Below are positions 1 to 7,695 of a DNA stretch of 64,000 nucleotides, piece by piece. Location of the stretch: the NCBI RefSeq assembly GCF_004683865.2, contig NZ_CP038439.1, forward strand, positions 1,156,501 through 1,220,500, written 5' to 3'. The notes under the pieces were generated by a model. The model saw only the letters and a list, made by a program, of their open reading frames with translations. It did not search any database and was not told where the DNA came from. Position 1 is the stretch's first letter. Every line of letters starts with the position of its first letter. This DNA comes from Paracoccus liaowanqingii (lineage in GTDB: Bacteria; Pseudomonadota; Alphaproteobacteria; Rhodobacterales; Rhodobacteraceae). A program made the position numbers and the translations under genes.

Positions 1-1826
1 CGCGCCTGCGCGACCTGGAAGCCGAAGAGCAGTGGTTGGGCCACCAGAGGGCCGGACAGGCGATCTGCCAGATCGGGCGCATGCATCAGCCCGACCAGAT
101 CGTCGATGCCCATCCCGGCCATCGCGCCCGCCACCTCGTCGAAGGCCGCGCGGAAGGCCGGGTCGTGGCGATACTCGGCGACGCCCATGCCCGGCACCTG
201 CGCCCCGTTGCCCGGAAAGGCCAGCACGCCGCGCACCTGTCCCCCGCCCGCGACGCCGCGCAGCAGGCTGTCGCCGTCACTGTGCGACAATCCCCCCGAC
301 ATGGCATCGCGCAGCGGCAGGGCCAGCCGATGCGGCAGCGCCATCCGTGCGGCGGCGGCGGCACAGAGCGCGGCGCCCTCGGCCTCGGGGATGCCCTTCA
401 GACGCTCGGACCAGGCGGTCGCCAGCCGGTCCAGCGACGCTTGGGAAGCGGCGGACAGCAGCAGCCAAGGCGCCTTGGCCGGGCGGGGCAGGGCGACCGG
501 GTGCAGGCGCGGGGGCGGGGGCGCCGCCTCGGCCAGGATCGCCGCGACATTGGTGCCGCCGAAGCCGAAGGAGTTCAGCCCGGCCACCAGCCGCCCCGGC
601 CCAAGCGGCAGCAGCGCGGTGTTGACGCGCAGGTTCAGGCCGTCGAAGTCGATGGCCGGATTGGGCGCGGTGAAATGCAGCGAGGCGGGCAGGGCGCGAT
701 GCTGCATCGCCAGCAGCACCTTGGCCAGGCCGACCAGCCCCGCCGCAGGCTCGGCATGGCCGAAATTGGTCTTGGCCGAGCCGATGGGCAGCGGCATCCG
801 GCGCAGCTGCCCGATGGCCTGGCCGATGGCCCGCGCCTCGACCGGGTCGCCGACCTGGGTGCCGGTGCCATGCGCCTCGTAGAAGGACAGGTCGTCGGGA
901 TCGCAGCCGCTGCGCTCCAGCACCTCGTCCAGCAGGCTTTCCTGGCGCAGGGCCGAGGGCACCGTCAGCTGCGAGGCCGCCCCGTCGGTGTTCACCCCCG
1001 TCGCCAGCAGCCGTGCCCGGCGCCGCGCCATCATCCGCTCGGCCACGTCGGGATGCTGCAGGACCAGCGCCACGCAGGCCTCGGACCGGACATAGCCGTC
1101 CGCCCCGGCATCGAAGGTGCGGCAGAGGCCGGTGGGCGACATCATCCGCGCCTGCGAGAAGCCCACGAAACCTCCCGGCGTCATCAGCACATGCACGCCG
1201 CCGACGATGGCGGTGTCGACCTGGCCCGTCCGGATCGCCTCGGACGCCTGATGCAGCGCGAAGAGCGACGAGGCGCAGGCGGCATCCAGCACGTAGCTGG
1301 GCCCGCCGAAATCGAAGACCGAGGACACGCGGTTGGCGATGATGCACAGCGTGTTGCCAAGCGAGAAGCTGGACCCGGACCGCGCGGTATCGGAATAATA
1401 GGGCCAGAGGTTCTCGACCAGCGAGGCGCCGACGAAGACCCCGGTGCGCGGGCCCGCCAGATCGCGGGGCGACAGGCCGGCATCCTCGATGGCCTCCCAC
1501 ACGGTCTGCAGCATCAGCCGCTGCTGGGGATCGGTGTCGACGGCCTCGCGCGGGGTGATGCCGAAGAAGCCCGCGTCGAACCGGAACACATCGTCCAGCT
1601 GGCCCGAGGCCAGCGAATAGGTCTTGCCCCGGCGGTTCTGGAACGGGTCGGCGTAAAGGTCGGGGTCGAACAGGCCCGTGCGCAACTGACCGATGGTGCA
1701 GCGCCCGTCCCGCAGCACTTGCCACATCCGGTCCCGTCCCCGGGCGCCGGGAACCCGGCAGCCGATCCCGCTGATGACCGGACCGTCGGAAGGGGAGGAG
1801 AACGCCTGCGGCGGGGTCTTGGGCAT
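1..1826 (-). CDS. Type I polyketide synthase, KS and start of AT domain (partial)
   Basis: This gene runs off the left edge, so only the N-terminal ~608 residues are visible. A full ketosynthase domain occupies about residues 15-440. The nucleophile lies in DAACASS (Cys near residue 184), and the two catalytic histidines lie in EAHGTGTQVGDP and KTNFGHAEPAAG. The linker is followed by FPGNGAQVPGMG, the opening motif of an acyltransferase domain whose GHSxG lies outside the window. Such enzymes condense malonyl-type extender units onto an acyl chain. The ATG at 1826 is the first plausible start before the KS fold; there is no strong ribosome binding site, so the start is uncertain. The gene lies 52 bp downstream of a GNAT-like gene on the same strand, so they may be co-transcribed. 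The product and the remaining modules cannot be known from this window. Confidence 0.85.
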   Translation of the reverse strand, partial: MPKTPPQAFSSPSDGPVISGIGCRVPGARGRDRMWQVLRDGRCTIGQLRTGLFDPDLYADPFQNRRGKTYSLASGQLDDVFRFDAGFFGITPREAVDTDPQQRLMLQTVWEAIEDAGLSPRDLAGPRTGVFVGASLVENLWPYYSDTARSGSSFSLGNTLCIIANRVSSVFDFGGPSYVLDAACASSLFALHQASEAIRTGQVDTAIVGGVHVLMTPGGFVGFSQARMMSPTGLCRTFDAGADGYVRSEACVALVLQHPDVAERMMARRRARLLATGVNTDGAASQLTVPSALRQESLLDEVLERSGCDPDDLSFYEAHGTGTQVGDPVEARAIGQAIGQLRRMPLPIGSAKTNFGHAEPAAGLVGLAKVLLAMQHRALPASLHFTAPNPAIDFDGLNLRVNTALLPLGPGRLVAGLNSFGFGGTNVAAILAEAAPPPPRLHPVALPRPAKAPWLLLSAASQASLDRLATAWSERLKGIPEAEGAALCAAAAARMALPHRLALPLRDAMSGGLSHSDGDSLLRGVAGGGQVRGVLAFPGNGAQVPGMGVAEYRHDPAFRAAFDEVAGAMAGMGIDDLVGLMHAPDLADRLSGPLVAQPLLFGFQVAQA

Positions 1827-1878
1827 GGGGTCGATGGGTTCCGGAACTGGACGTGACGTGCAGAAGGCGCGGGCGCGC

Positions 1879-2397
1879 CTAGAGCCGCATGAAGTAGTTC
1901 CCGCCCAGATGCGTCGCCCCGTTCGACCGCAGCACGAGGTCGGTCTCCTCCATCGCAATTCCGGACACGACGTTGAACATGATGCCCTTGGACCCGCGCG
2001 GGGCCGACCAGCCGCGCACCGCCAGCATGATCCGCTGCCAGACATAGCTGCCGATCTCGGTCGAGCGGATGTCGCTGCGGACATAGACCGTGTGCATGAT
2101 CGTCACCCAGGTCTTGCGGCTGCCCAGCAGGGGCGAGAAGTAGAAATAGGCGAAAGCCACCGGCTCTCCCTCGTATTCGATATAGACCGAGCCGTGGAAG
2201 CCGGTCTCGGCCTTCAGGTCGCTGACGACCTTTTCCAGCTGCGGCTGGTCGAAGGGCATGTCGGAAAACATGCTTTCCTTGTGCAGCTGGCGGGCCAGGG
2301 GCAGGATCTTGTCCAGGTCGATGGCGTCCTTGCCGAACTGGACCGAGATCTTGCGCAGGGTGGATGCGGGAAGGGTTGTTTCGATGCTCATGTCCAA
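1879..2397 (-). CDS. GNAT-fold N-acetyltransferase-like protein
   Basis: A 172-residue protein with an alternating beta/alpha pattern typical of GNAT acyltransferases. Residues ~65-85 give GSVYIEYEGEPVAFAYFYF (paired central strands), and ~95-140 carry a strand-helix segment followed by a C-terminal VLRSNGATHLGGNYF strand. I do not see a textbook Q/RxxGxG/A acetyl-CoA loop, so the family call rests on the overall pattern and is tentative. The start could be residue 1 or Met3. It lies between a secreted RTX/Hint protein (60 bp upstream) and a polyketide synthase (52 bp downstream), all on the minus strand. This suggests one transcription unit in which it might acylate or tailor a product, which is inference only. 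Confidence 0.55.
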   Translation of the reverse strand: MDMSIETTLPASTLRKISVQFGKDAIDLDKILPLARQLHKESMFSDMPFDQPQLEKVVSDLKAETGFHGSVYIEYEGEPVAFAYFYFSPLLGSRKTWVTIMHTVYVRSDIRSTEIGSYVWQRIMLAVRGWSAPRGSKGIMFNVVSGIAMEETDLVLRSNGATHLGGNYFMRL

Positions 2398-2457
2398 AAT
2401 TTAGCCCACCTTGCCTGTGCAGCAAAGTGGGCCTTTCCATAGGGTTATATGAAAATT

Positions 2458-3795
2458 TTACGCGTAGAGCGGCTGAGCGTTCTTGGCGTGGCGGGCGGCC
2501 AGCGTCCGGCTTTCGCGGCCCTTCAGGAAGGGCAGGGCCGAGGCGGCCGGCTGGTCTGCATCGACCAGGTCGTCGAGGTTCGGGAAGATCGTCCGGATCT
2601 CGCGCAGCTGGTCCTCGTTCAGGAAGCTGATCGCCTGGCGGCCCGGATAGAGGCTTTCGGCCTCGATCCCCTCGACCGACAGGATCTCGTGCTCTTCCAG
2701 CATGACATGGACATACTGCACGCTGCGGACGTCGCCGTCGACATCGATGCCGTTTACGCCGACCAGCTGCTTGATCGAGACCAGAACCTCTGCACTGCCG
2801 AACATGCGCTCGGCGATGGTCGAGCGGACCACGACGCGGTGCTGGGGCGAGAAGCTGACATCGCGGGTGGGCAGGCCGTTGCCGAAGGCGCCGGCGGGAA
2901 CGCGGATCGGCAGCAGCTTGGGATTGCCCGCCAGGTCGATCGAGTCGAGCGTGCGCTTGCCGATCCACTGGACGGGGCGGTTGCCCTTGCGGGTCGTGAC
3001 CAGATCGCCCTCGCGCAGGGTCTCGATGGCGACCTTGCCGGCGGGCGTGTCGACCAAAGTGCCCGCGGTGAAGCAGATGACCTGGATATCCTCGAAGTTC
3101 TTGAACTTGACGTGCGTTCCAATGTCGAACACCACGGTGCCGTTCAGGACCGTGGGATAGCTGCTGACGATGTTCGCGACGTCCTCGTTCGTGAAGATGT
3201 TGGTGTGCAGATCCCCGACGCCGTTCCCGTCGGTGTCGATCCAGACGCTGCCGCTGCTGAGGGTCAGGGTCCACGGCCCCTGCAGGTTCAGGGTGTCGAA
3301 GCCGTCGCCCCCGTCGATGACCATGGGATGGCTGGGATCCTTCTGCGCCATCTCGGCGTCGCTCAGGGTCACATCCCGGGTGATGTCGCCCAGGCTGACG
3401 GCGTCCTGTCCGCTGCCCATGTCGACCGAGTTGCCGCCGGAGTGATCCAGCACCAGGCGGTCATTCCCCGCGCCCATGTCGATGTTGTCGAAGGCGCTGC
3501 GGAACAGGTCGACGGTATCGTCGCCCTTGCCCATGGAGATGTCGTCGAAGGCGACCCGGACGCCGACATGCTCGTCCGTCCAGTTCATGTTCTCGCCGGT
3601 CAGGGAGTCGTTGCCGTCCCTCATGTTGACGTCGAAGAAGGCGCGGTCGTGACCGACCGCGATCCCGTCCACGGTGGTGTTGGCATCCTTCGTGATCGTG
3701 AACCGGTTCGGATCGCGCAGCGGCACACCGTTGGCGTCGGTGCCGTTGCTGACAGTCACGTTGTTGTTGCTGTTGTTTCCGTCAATGTCCGCCAT
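2458..3795 (-). CDS. RTX-like protein with C-terminal Hint domain
   Basis: A 445-residue acidic, glycine- and aspartate-rich protein. Residues ~50-190 contain calcium-binding style repeats (DGNDSLTGEN, GKGDDTVDLF, GAGNDRLVLD, GSGQDAVSLG, GGDGFDTLNL) like those of hemolysin-type secreted proteins. From about residue 243, CFTAGTLVDTPAGKVAIETL starts a Hint (hedgehog/intein) domain, with SPQHRVVV as the conserved histidine block. In intein relatives the first Cys drives N-S acyl shift and self-cleavage; here nothing resembling an extein follows, so release or processing after secretion is the likely role. No signal peptide is seen, in keeping with type I secretion. A good ribosome site (GAGGAG) lies 8 bases before the ATG. 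Such Hint proteins are common in Rhodobacterales, usually with unknown targets. Confidence 0.8.
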   Translation of the reverse strand: MADIDGNNSNNNVTVSNGTDANGVPLRDPNRFTITKDANTTVDGIAVGHDRAFFDVNMRDGNDSLTGENMNWTDEHVGVRVAFDDISMGKGDDTVDLFRSAFDNIDMGAGNDRLVLDHSGGNSVDMGSGQDAVSLGDITRDVTLSDAEMAQKDPSHPMVIDGGDGFDTLNLQGPWTLTLSSGSVWIDTDGNGVGDLHTNIFTNEDVANIVSSYPTVLNGTVVFDIGTHVKFKNFEDIQVICFTAGTLVDTPAGKVAIETLREGDLVTTRKGNRPVQWIGKRTLDSIDLAGNPKLLPIRVPAGAFGNGLPTRDVSFSPQHRVVVRSTIAERMFGSAEVLVSIKQLVGVNGIDVDGDVRSVQYVHVMLEEHEILSVEGIEAESLYPGRQAISFLNEDQLREIRTIFPNLDDLVDADQPAASALPFLKGRESRTLAARHAKNAQPLYA

Positions 3796-4332
3796 CGCGG
3801 TACTCCTCGAAATAAGTTGTGCGCATGGGCCGTTCTTTAACAGGTGTTAGGGAGAATGGGCCCATATTGTCAATCGTTAGTTAACGAATGGCCAATGCCG
3901 GTTCATCCTTTCGTCACACGCGCGATCATCCAAGAGGGACATTATAAATTAAGTAAAAACAATAATTTATTTTAGTTTTGTACTTGGTTTGGTGTTTTGA
4001 ACTTGCTCCCAGGGAAGGTCAGGAGTGCTGATGGTCTCAATTAATAGGCAGAAACCCTGCCATATTTTTACAAACTAAACTGTATGTTTTACACCTTGTG
4101 CAAGTCCGCCCGCCGAACTTTTGCGGCGGGAGGTCGGGAAAACCCGACCCGGAAGGGGCAGGGCGCATGCCGGGGGAATCAGGGCGTCGGGGGTGCCGTC
4201 AGGGTTGAGACGGCAATCCGCCCCGCAAGGTCGCGATGCCTGCGCGGACAGACCGGCGAACGCGGCACAGACCCGCAGACCCGCGGGTCTGCGGGTCTGT
4301 GCCGCGGGTCGGTATTCTTGGATGAAAGGTCG
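3796..4332. other. Intergenic region with AT-rich segment and palindrome
   Basis: The region between the RTX/Hint gene and trpS has no convincing gene. About 3880-4085 is markedly AT-rich for this genome (runs such as aagtaaaaacaataattta) and probably contains the promoter of the RTX/Hint gene. The rest, toward trpS, is GC-rich and holds the 46-bp palindrome listed separately. A long plus-strand open frame starting at 4084 is a shadow of trpS and murJ. Confidence 0.6.
4261..4306. repeat. 46-bp perfect palindrome downstream of trpS
   Basis: Every base from 4261 to 4306 pairs with its partner around the centre CCGCGG (4281-4286). Each arm contains the doubled unit GACCCGCAGACCCGC. It lies 27 bp past the trpS stop codon, so it may act as a transcription terminator or mRNA 3' stabiliser. 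No T-tract follows on either strand, so it is not a standard intrinsic terminator. Confidence 0.7.
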
Positions 4333-5367
4333 TCAGGCGCGGGTGCGCAGCAGGCCCATGATGTCCTTGGTGCGTTCCAGGATCGGGGTCGCCACAGCCG
4401 CCGCGCGGTCGGCGCCGTCCGCCAGAACCGCGTCGATCTGGGCGGGGTCGTCCATGAACTCGGCCATGCGGCGGGTGATGGGCGACAGGGCCGCGACCGC
4501 GACCTCGGCCAGGGCGGGCTTGAAGGCGCCGAAGCCCTGGCCTTCGAACCGAGCCAGCACCTGGTCGGGCGTCTCGTCCGTCAGGGCGGCATAGATGTTG
4601 ACCAGGTTGCGCGCGTCGGGGCGGTCCTTGAGGCCGTCCATCTGGCCAGGCAGGGGCTCGGCATCGGTGCGGGCCTTGCGGATCTTCTGCGCGATCGCGT
4701 CGGCATCGTCGGTCAGGTTGATGCGGCTGGCATCCGAGGGGTCGGATTTCGACATCTTCCTGGACCCGTCGCGCAGGGACATGACGCGGGTGGCCACGCC
4801 CTCGATCAGCGGCTCGGTGATCGGGAAATGCGTGACGCCATAGTCGTGGTTGAACTTGGCGGCGATGTCGCGGGTCAGTTCCAGATGCTGCTTCTGATCC
4901 TCGCCCACCGGCACGGCGGTCGCCTGATAGGTCAGGATGTCGGCGGCCATCAGGGCCGGATAGGCCAGCAGGCCCAGGCTGGCATTCTCGCTGTTCTTGC
5001 CCGCCTTGTCCTTGAACTGGGTCATCCGGTACATCCAGCCGACGCGGGCGACGGTGTTGAACAGCCATGCCATTTCGGCATGGGCGCTGACCTGGGACTG
5101 GTTGAACAGGATCGACTGCGCCGGATCGACGCCCGCCGCCATGAAGGCCGCCGCCGCCTCGCGGATGCGCCCGCGCAGGACCGCCGGGTCCTGCCAGACG
5201 GTGATCGCATGCAGGTCGACGATGCAGTAGACCGTCTCGGCCTCGCCGCCCTGCAATGCCGCGAAACGCTTCAGCGCGCCCAGATAATTGCCGAGCGTCA
5301 GACCGCCCGAAGGCTGGATCCCCGAGAAGATGCGCGGGCGGAACGGGGCATTGATCGGATCGGACAT
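4333..5367 (-). CDS. trpS: Tryptophanyl-tRNA synthetase
   Basis: A 344-residue class I aminoacyl-tRNA synthetase that charges tRNA-Trp with tryptophan in the cytoplasm. The N-terminal signature [17 protein letters not shown] contains the HIGH-equivalent, and [13 protein letters not shown] near residue 200 is the KMSKS loop. The length matches the bacterial family (330-350 residues). The start chosen is the ATG at 5367 ([16 protein letters not shown]), the first Met just before the conserved N-terminus; the open frame continues upstream but in sequence that codes for the divergent rhomboid. It is transcribed away from the rhomboid gene, with a 100-bp gap, and is followed by the large palindrome. 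Confidence 0.97.
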   Translation of the reverse strand: MSDPINAPFRPRIFSGIQPSGGLTLGNYLGALKRFAALQGGEAETVYCIVDLHAITVWQDPAVLRGRIREAAAAFMAAGVDPAQSILFNQSQVSAHAEMAWLFNTVARVGWMYRMTQFKDKAGKNSENASLGLLAYPALMAADILTYQATAVPVGEDQKQHLELTRDIAAKFNHDYGVTHFPITEPLIEGVATRVMSLRDGSRKMSKSDPSDASRINLTDDADAIAQKIRKARTDAEPLPGQMDGLKDRPDARNLVNIYAALTDETPDQVLARFEGQGFGAFKPALAEVAVAALSPITRRMAEFMDDPAQIDAVLADGADRAAAVATPILERTKDIMGLLRTRA

Positions 5368-5467
5368 GAGCGGCCTGCCTTGGAATTTTCTGGCCCGTGG
5401 CTTAGCGGGTGGGGGCACCCTTCGCAACCGTCCCCGAACCTGAACCCGAACCCGAACAGGAAATCCC

Positions 5468-6169
5468 ATGCGCTCCGGCCTGACCGAATCCCCGCTGAAC
5501 CCGCTGCCGCCCGTGATCTGGCTGCTGGCCCTGCCCGCGATCGCGTCCGAGGCGCTGTTCGCCCTGGGCACGGCGGGCTTCATCGGCGGCGCCGAGGGGG
5601 TGGGGATGCGGCTGTCCGCGATCCGCCTGACCGCCTTTCCGCCCGAGCTGGCGCAGCGGGTCTGGACCCTGGGGGCGCTGGACCTGGACCAGCTGTACCG
5701 GGCCTTCAGCTTCAGCTTCGTGCATGTGTCGCTGATGCATGCGCTGTTCGTGGTGGTGTTCACGCTGGCGCTCGGCAACATGATCGCGCACAGCTTCCGC
5801 CCCTGGGCGCTGCTGGCGCTGTTCTTCGGATCGGCCCTGGGGGGCGCGCTGATCTATGCGGCGATCGTGCCGTGGTTGGGGGTGCGGGCCGCGCCGCTGA
5901 TCGGCGGCTATCCGGCGGTCTACGGCTTCGTGGGCGCCTTCACCTTCCTTCTGTGGACGCGGCTGGCGGCGCAGAACGCCAACCGGACGCGGGCCTTCGT
6001 GCTGATCGGCATCCTTCTGTCCTTCCAACTGGTCTTCGGGCTGGTCTTCGGCGGCACCGGCCCGGGCTGGATCGCCGAGATCGCGGGCTTTGCCTGCGGC
6101 TTCGCGCTGTCCTTTCTGCTGGTCGACGGGGGCGCCCGGCGGGCCCTGGCGCAGATCCGGCAGCGCTAG
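5468..6169 (+). CDS. Rhomboid-family membrane protein, probably catalytically inactive
   Basis: A 233-residue polytopic membrane protein with about six transmembrane segments. The rhomboid HxxxxH...N segment is visible as [19 protein letters not shown]. In an active rhomboid protease the nucleophile sits in GxSG in the fourth core helix and the base is His in the sixth. The matching segments here read [13 protein letters not shown] and [11 protein letters not shown], with no serine in the first and Glu where His is expected in the second. I infer a pseudo-protease that may bind membrane clients without cutting them. The start ATG follows an AGGAAATCCC spacer. Its 3' end overlaps the end of murJ by four bases on the opposite strand. 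Confidence 0.8.
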   Translation: MRSGLTESPLNPLPPVIWLLALPAIASEALFALGTAGFIGGAEGVGMRLSAIRLTAFPPELAQRVWTLGALDLDQLYRAFSFSFVHVSLMHALFVVVFTLALGNMIAHSFRPWALLALFFGSALGGALIYAAIVPWLGVRAAPLIGGYPAVYGFVGAFTFLLWTRLAAQNANRTRAFVLIGILLSFQLVFGLVFGGTGPGWIAEIAGFACGFALSFLLVDGGARRALAQIRQR

Positions 6170-7695
6170 CCGCGCCGGACCGCCGCCTTCAGCTCCGACG
6201 GGCGATAGCCGCCGATGACGAAGGCCAGCGCGAAATAGATCGCCGCCCCGCCGAAGACCAGGATCGCCAGACCCAGCCCGCGCCCGGTGCCCGCAGCCTC
6301 CAGCCCCGCGCGCATCGCCCAGAGCGCGCCGGCCATCAGGACCGAGGCCGCCAGGATGCGCGGGAAGGCGCGGCGCAGGCGGGCATCGGCGCGCGCCGCC
6401 TGGCCCATCGACCGGGTGCCCCACCACAGCTGCGCGACCATGATCCAGGCGGCGATGGTGGTCCCCAAGGCCGCGGCCAGGAAGCCCAGCCACGGCATCA
6501 GCCCGAAGGCCGCCACCGCGTTCACAAGCATCGCGAACAGCGCGAAGCGGAAGGGGGTGCGCGTGTCCTCGCGGGCGAAGTACAAGGGCTGCAGGATCTT
6601 CTGCAGCACGAAGGCCGGCAGGCCGAGCGCATAGACCGTCAGCGCCGCCGCCGTCTGCTGCGTGTCGAAGGCCGTGAAGGCGCCCCGCTCGAACAGGGTA
6701 CTGACCATCGGCTGAGCGATCACCACGATGGCGAAGGCGGCGGGCAGGGTCAGAAACAGCCCGAACTCGGTCGCGCGCGAATAGGCCGACTGTCCGCCCG
6801 CGTGATCCTCGGCCCGGATGCGGCGGGCGAGTTCCGGCAGCAGCACCACGGCCACGGCGGCGCCCACCACGCCAAGCGGCAGCTGATAGAGGCGGTCGGA
6901 ATAGGAGAGCCAGGCGATCGCCCCCTCGAAGCGCGATCCGACCTGGCGGCCCACCAGCAGGTTGATCTGCACCACGCCGCCCGCGAAGGCCGCGGGCAGG
7001 GCCACGGCCACCAGGCGGCGCATGTCGGGGGTCAGGCGCGGGCGGCGGGGCCAGAAGGTGTAGCCCGTGCGCCGGGCGTCCCACCAGACCAGCCCCAGCT
7101 GCGCGATGCCGGTGACGGGTGTGGCCCAGGCCAGCGTCAGGCCCAGATCCCAGCCCTGCCAGCGCCCCAGCATCATCGCCGCGATGAACAGAAGGTTCAG
7201 CAGCACCGGCGCGGCGGCGGCCACCGTGAAGCGGCCATGCGCGTTCAGCACGCCCGAGATCATCGAGGCCATCGAGATCAGCAGGATATAGGGAAAGGTG
7301 ATCCGCCCGTAGGTCACCGCCAGATCGAAGCGTTCGTCGCCCGCAAAGCCCGAGGCCATCAGCCAGACCAGCCCCGGCATGAAGATCATCGCCACCGCCG
7401 ACAGTGCCAGCACGGTCAGGAACAGTCCCGAGAAGGCCTCGCGCGCGAAGCGCTGCGCGTCCTCGGCATCCTGCAGCTTCTTGGAGAACATCGGGATGAA
7501 GGCGGTGTTGAACGCCCCTTCCGCGAAGAAGCGGCGGAACATGTTGGGCAGGGACAAGGCGATCAGGAAGGCCTCGGCCACCGCCCCCGTGCCCAGCCAG
7601 GCCGCCATCAGGATGTCGCGCACGAAGCCCGAGGCCCGCGAGATCAGCGTCCAGAGTCCCACCGAGAGGAACCCCCGCACAAGTCCGGATTTCAT
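6166..7695 (-). CDS. murJ: Lipid II flippase
   Basis: A 509-residue MurJ/MviN protein of the MOP exporter superfamily, with 13-14 transmembrane helices. It flips lipid II from the inner to the outer leaflet of the cytoplasmic membrane for peptidoglycan synthesis. The N-terminal RASGFVRDILMAAWLGTG segment and the NMFRRFFAEGAFNTAFIP segment are typical of the family. Its ATG overlaps the glnD stop codon (ATGA), so the two are likely translationally coupled in an lpoA-like-glnD-murJ operon. Confidence 0.95.
   Translation of the reverse strand: MKSGLVRGFLSVGLWTLISRASGFVRDILMAAWLGTGAVAEAFLIALSLPNMFRRFFAEGAFNTAFIPMFSKKLQDAEDAQRFAREAFSGLFLTVLALSAVAMIFMPGLVWLMASGFAGDERFDLAVTYGRITFPYILLISMASMISGVLNAHGRFTVAAAAPVLLNLLFIAAMMLGRWQGWDLGLTLAWATPVTGIAQLGLVWWDARRTGYTFWPRRPRLTPDMRRLVAVALPAAFAGGVVQINLLVGRQVGSRFEGAIAWLSYSDRLYQLPLGVVGAAVAVVLLPELARRIRAEDHAGGQSAYSRATEFGLFLTLPAAFAIVVIAQPMVSTLFERGAFTAFDTQQTAAALTVYALGLPAFVLQKILQPLYFAREDTRTPFRFALFAMLVNAVAAFGLMPWLGFLAAALGTTIAAWIMVAQLWWGTRSMGQAARADARLRRAFPRILAASVLMAGALWAMRAGLEAAGTGRGLGLAILVFGGAAIYFALAFVIGGYRPSELKAAVRRG

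Noticed and set aside
36-1856. Long plus-strand open frame opposite the polyketide synthase
   Set aside because: It is a shadow caused by high GC; the minus strand encodes clear ketosynthase motifs.
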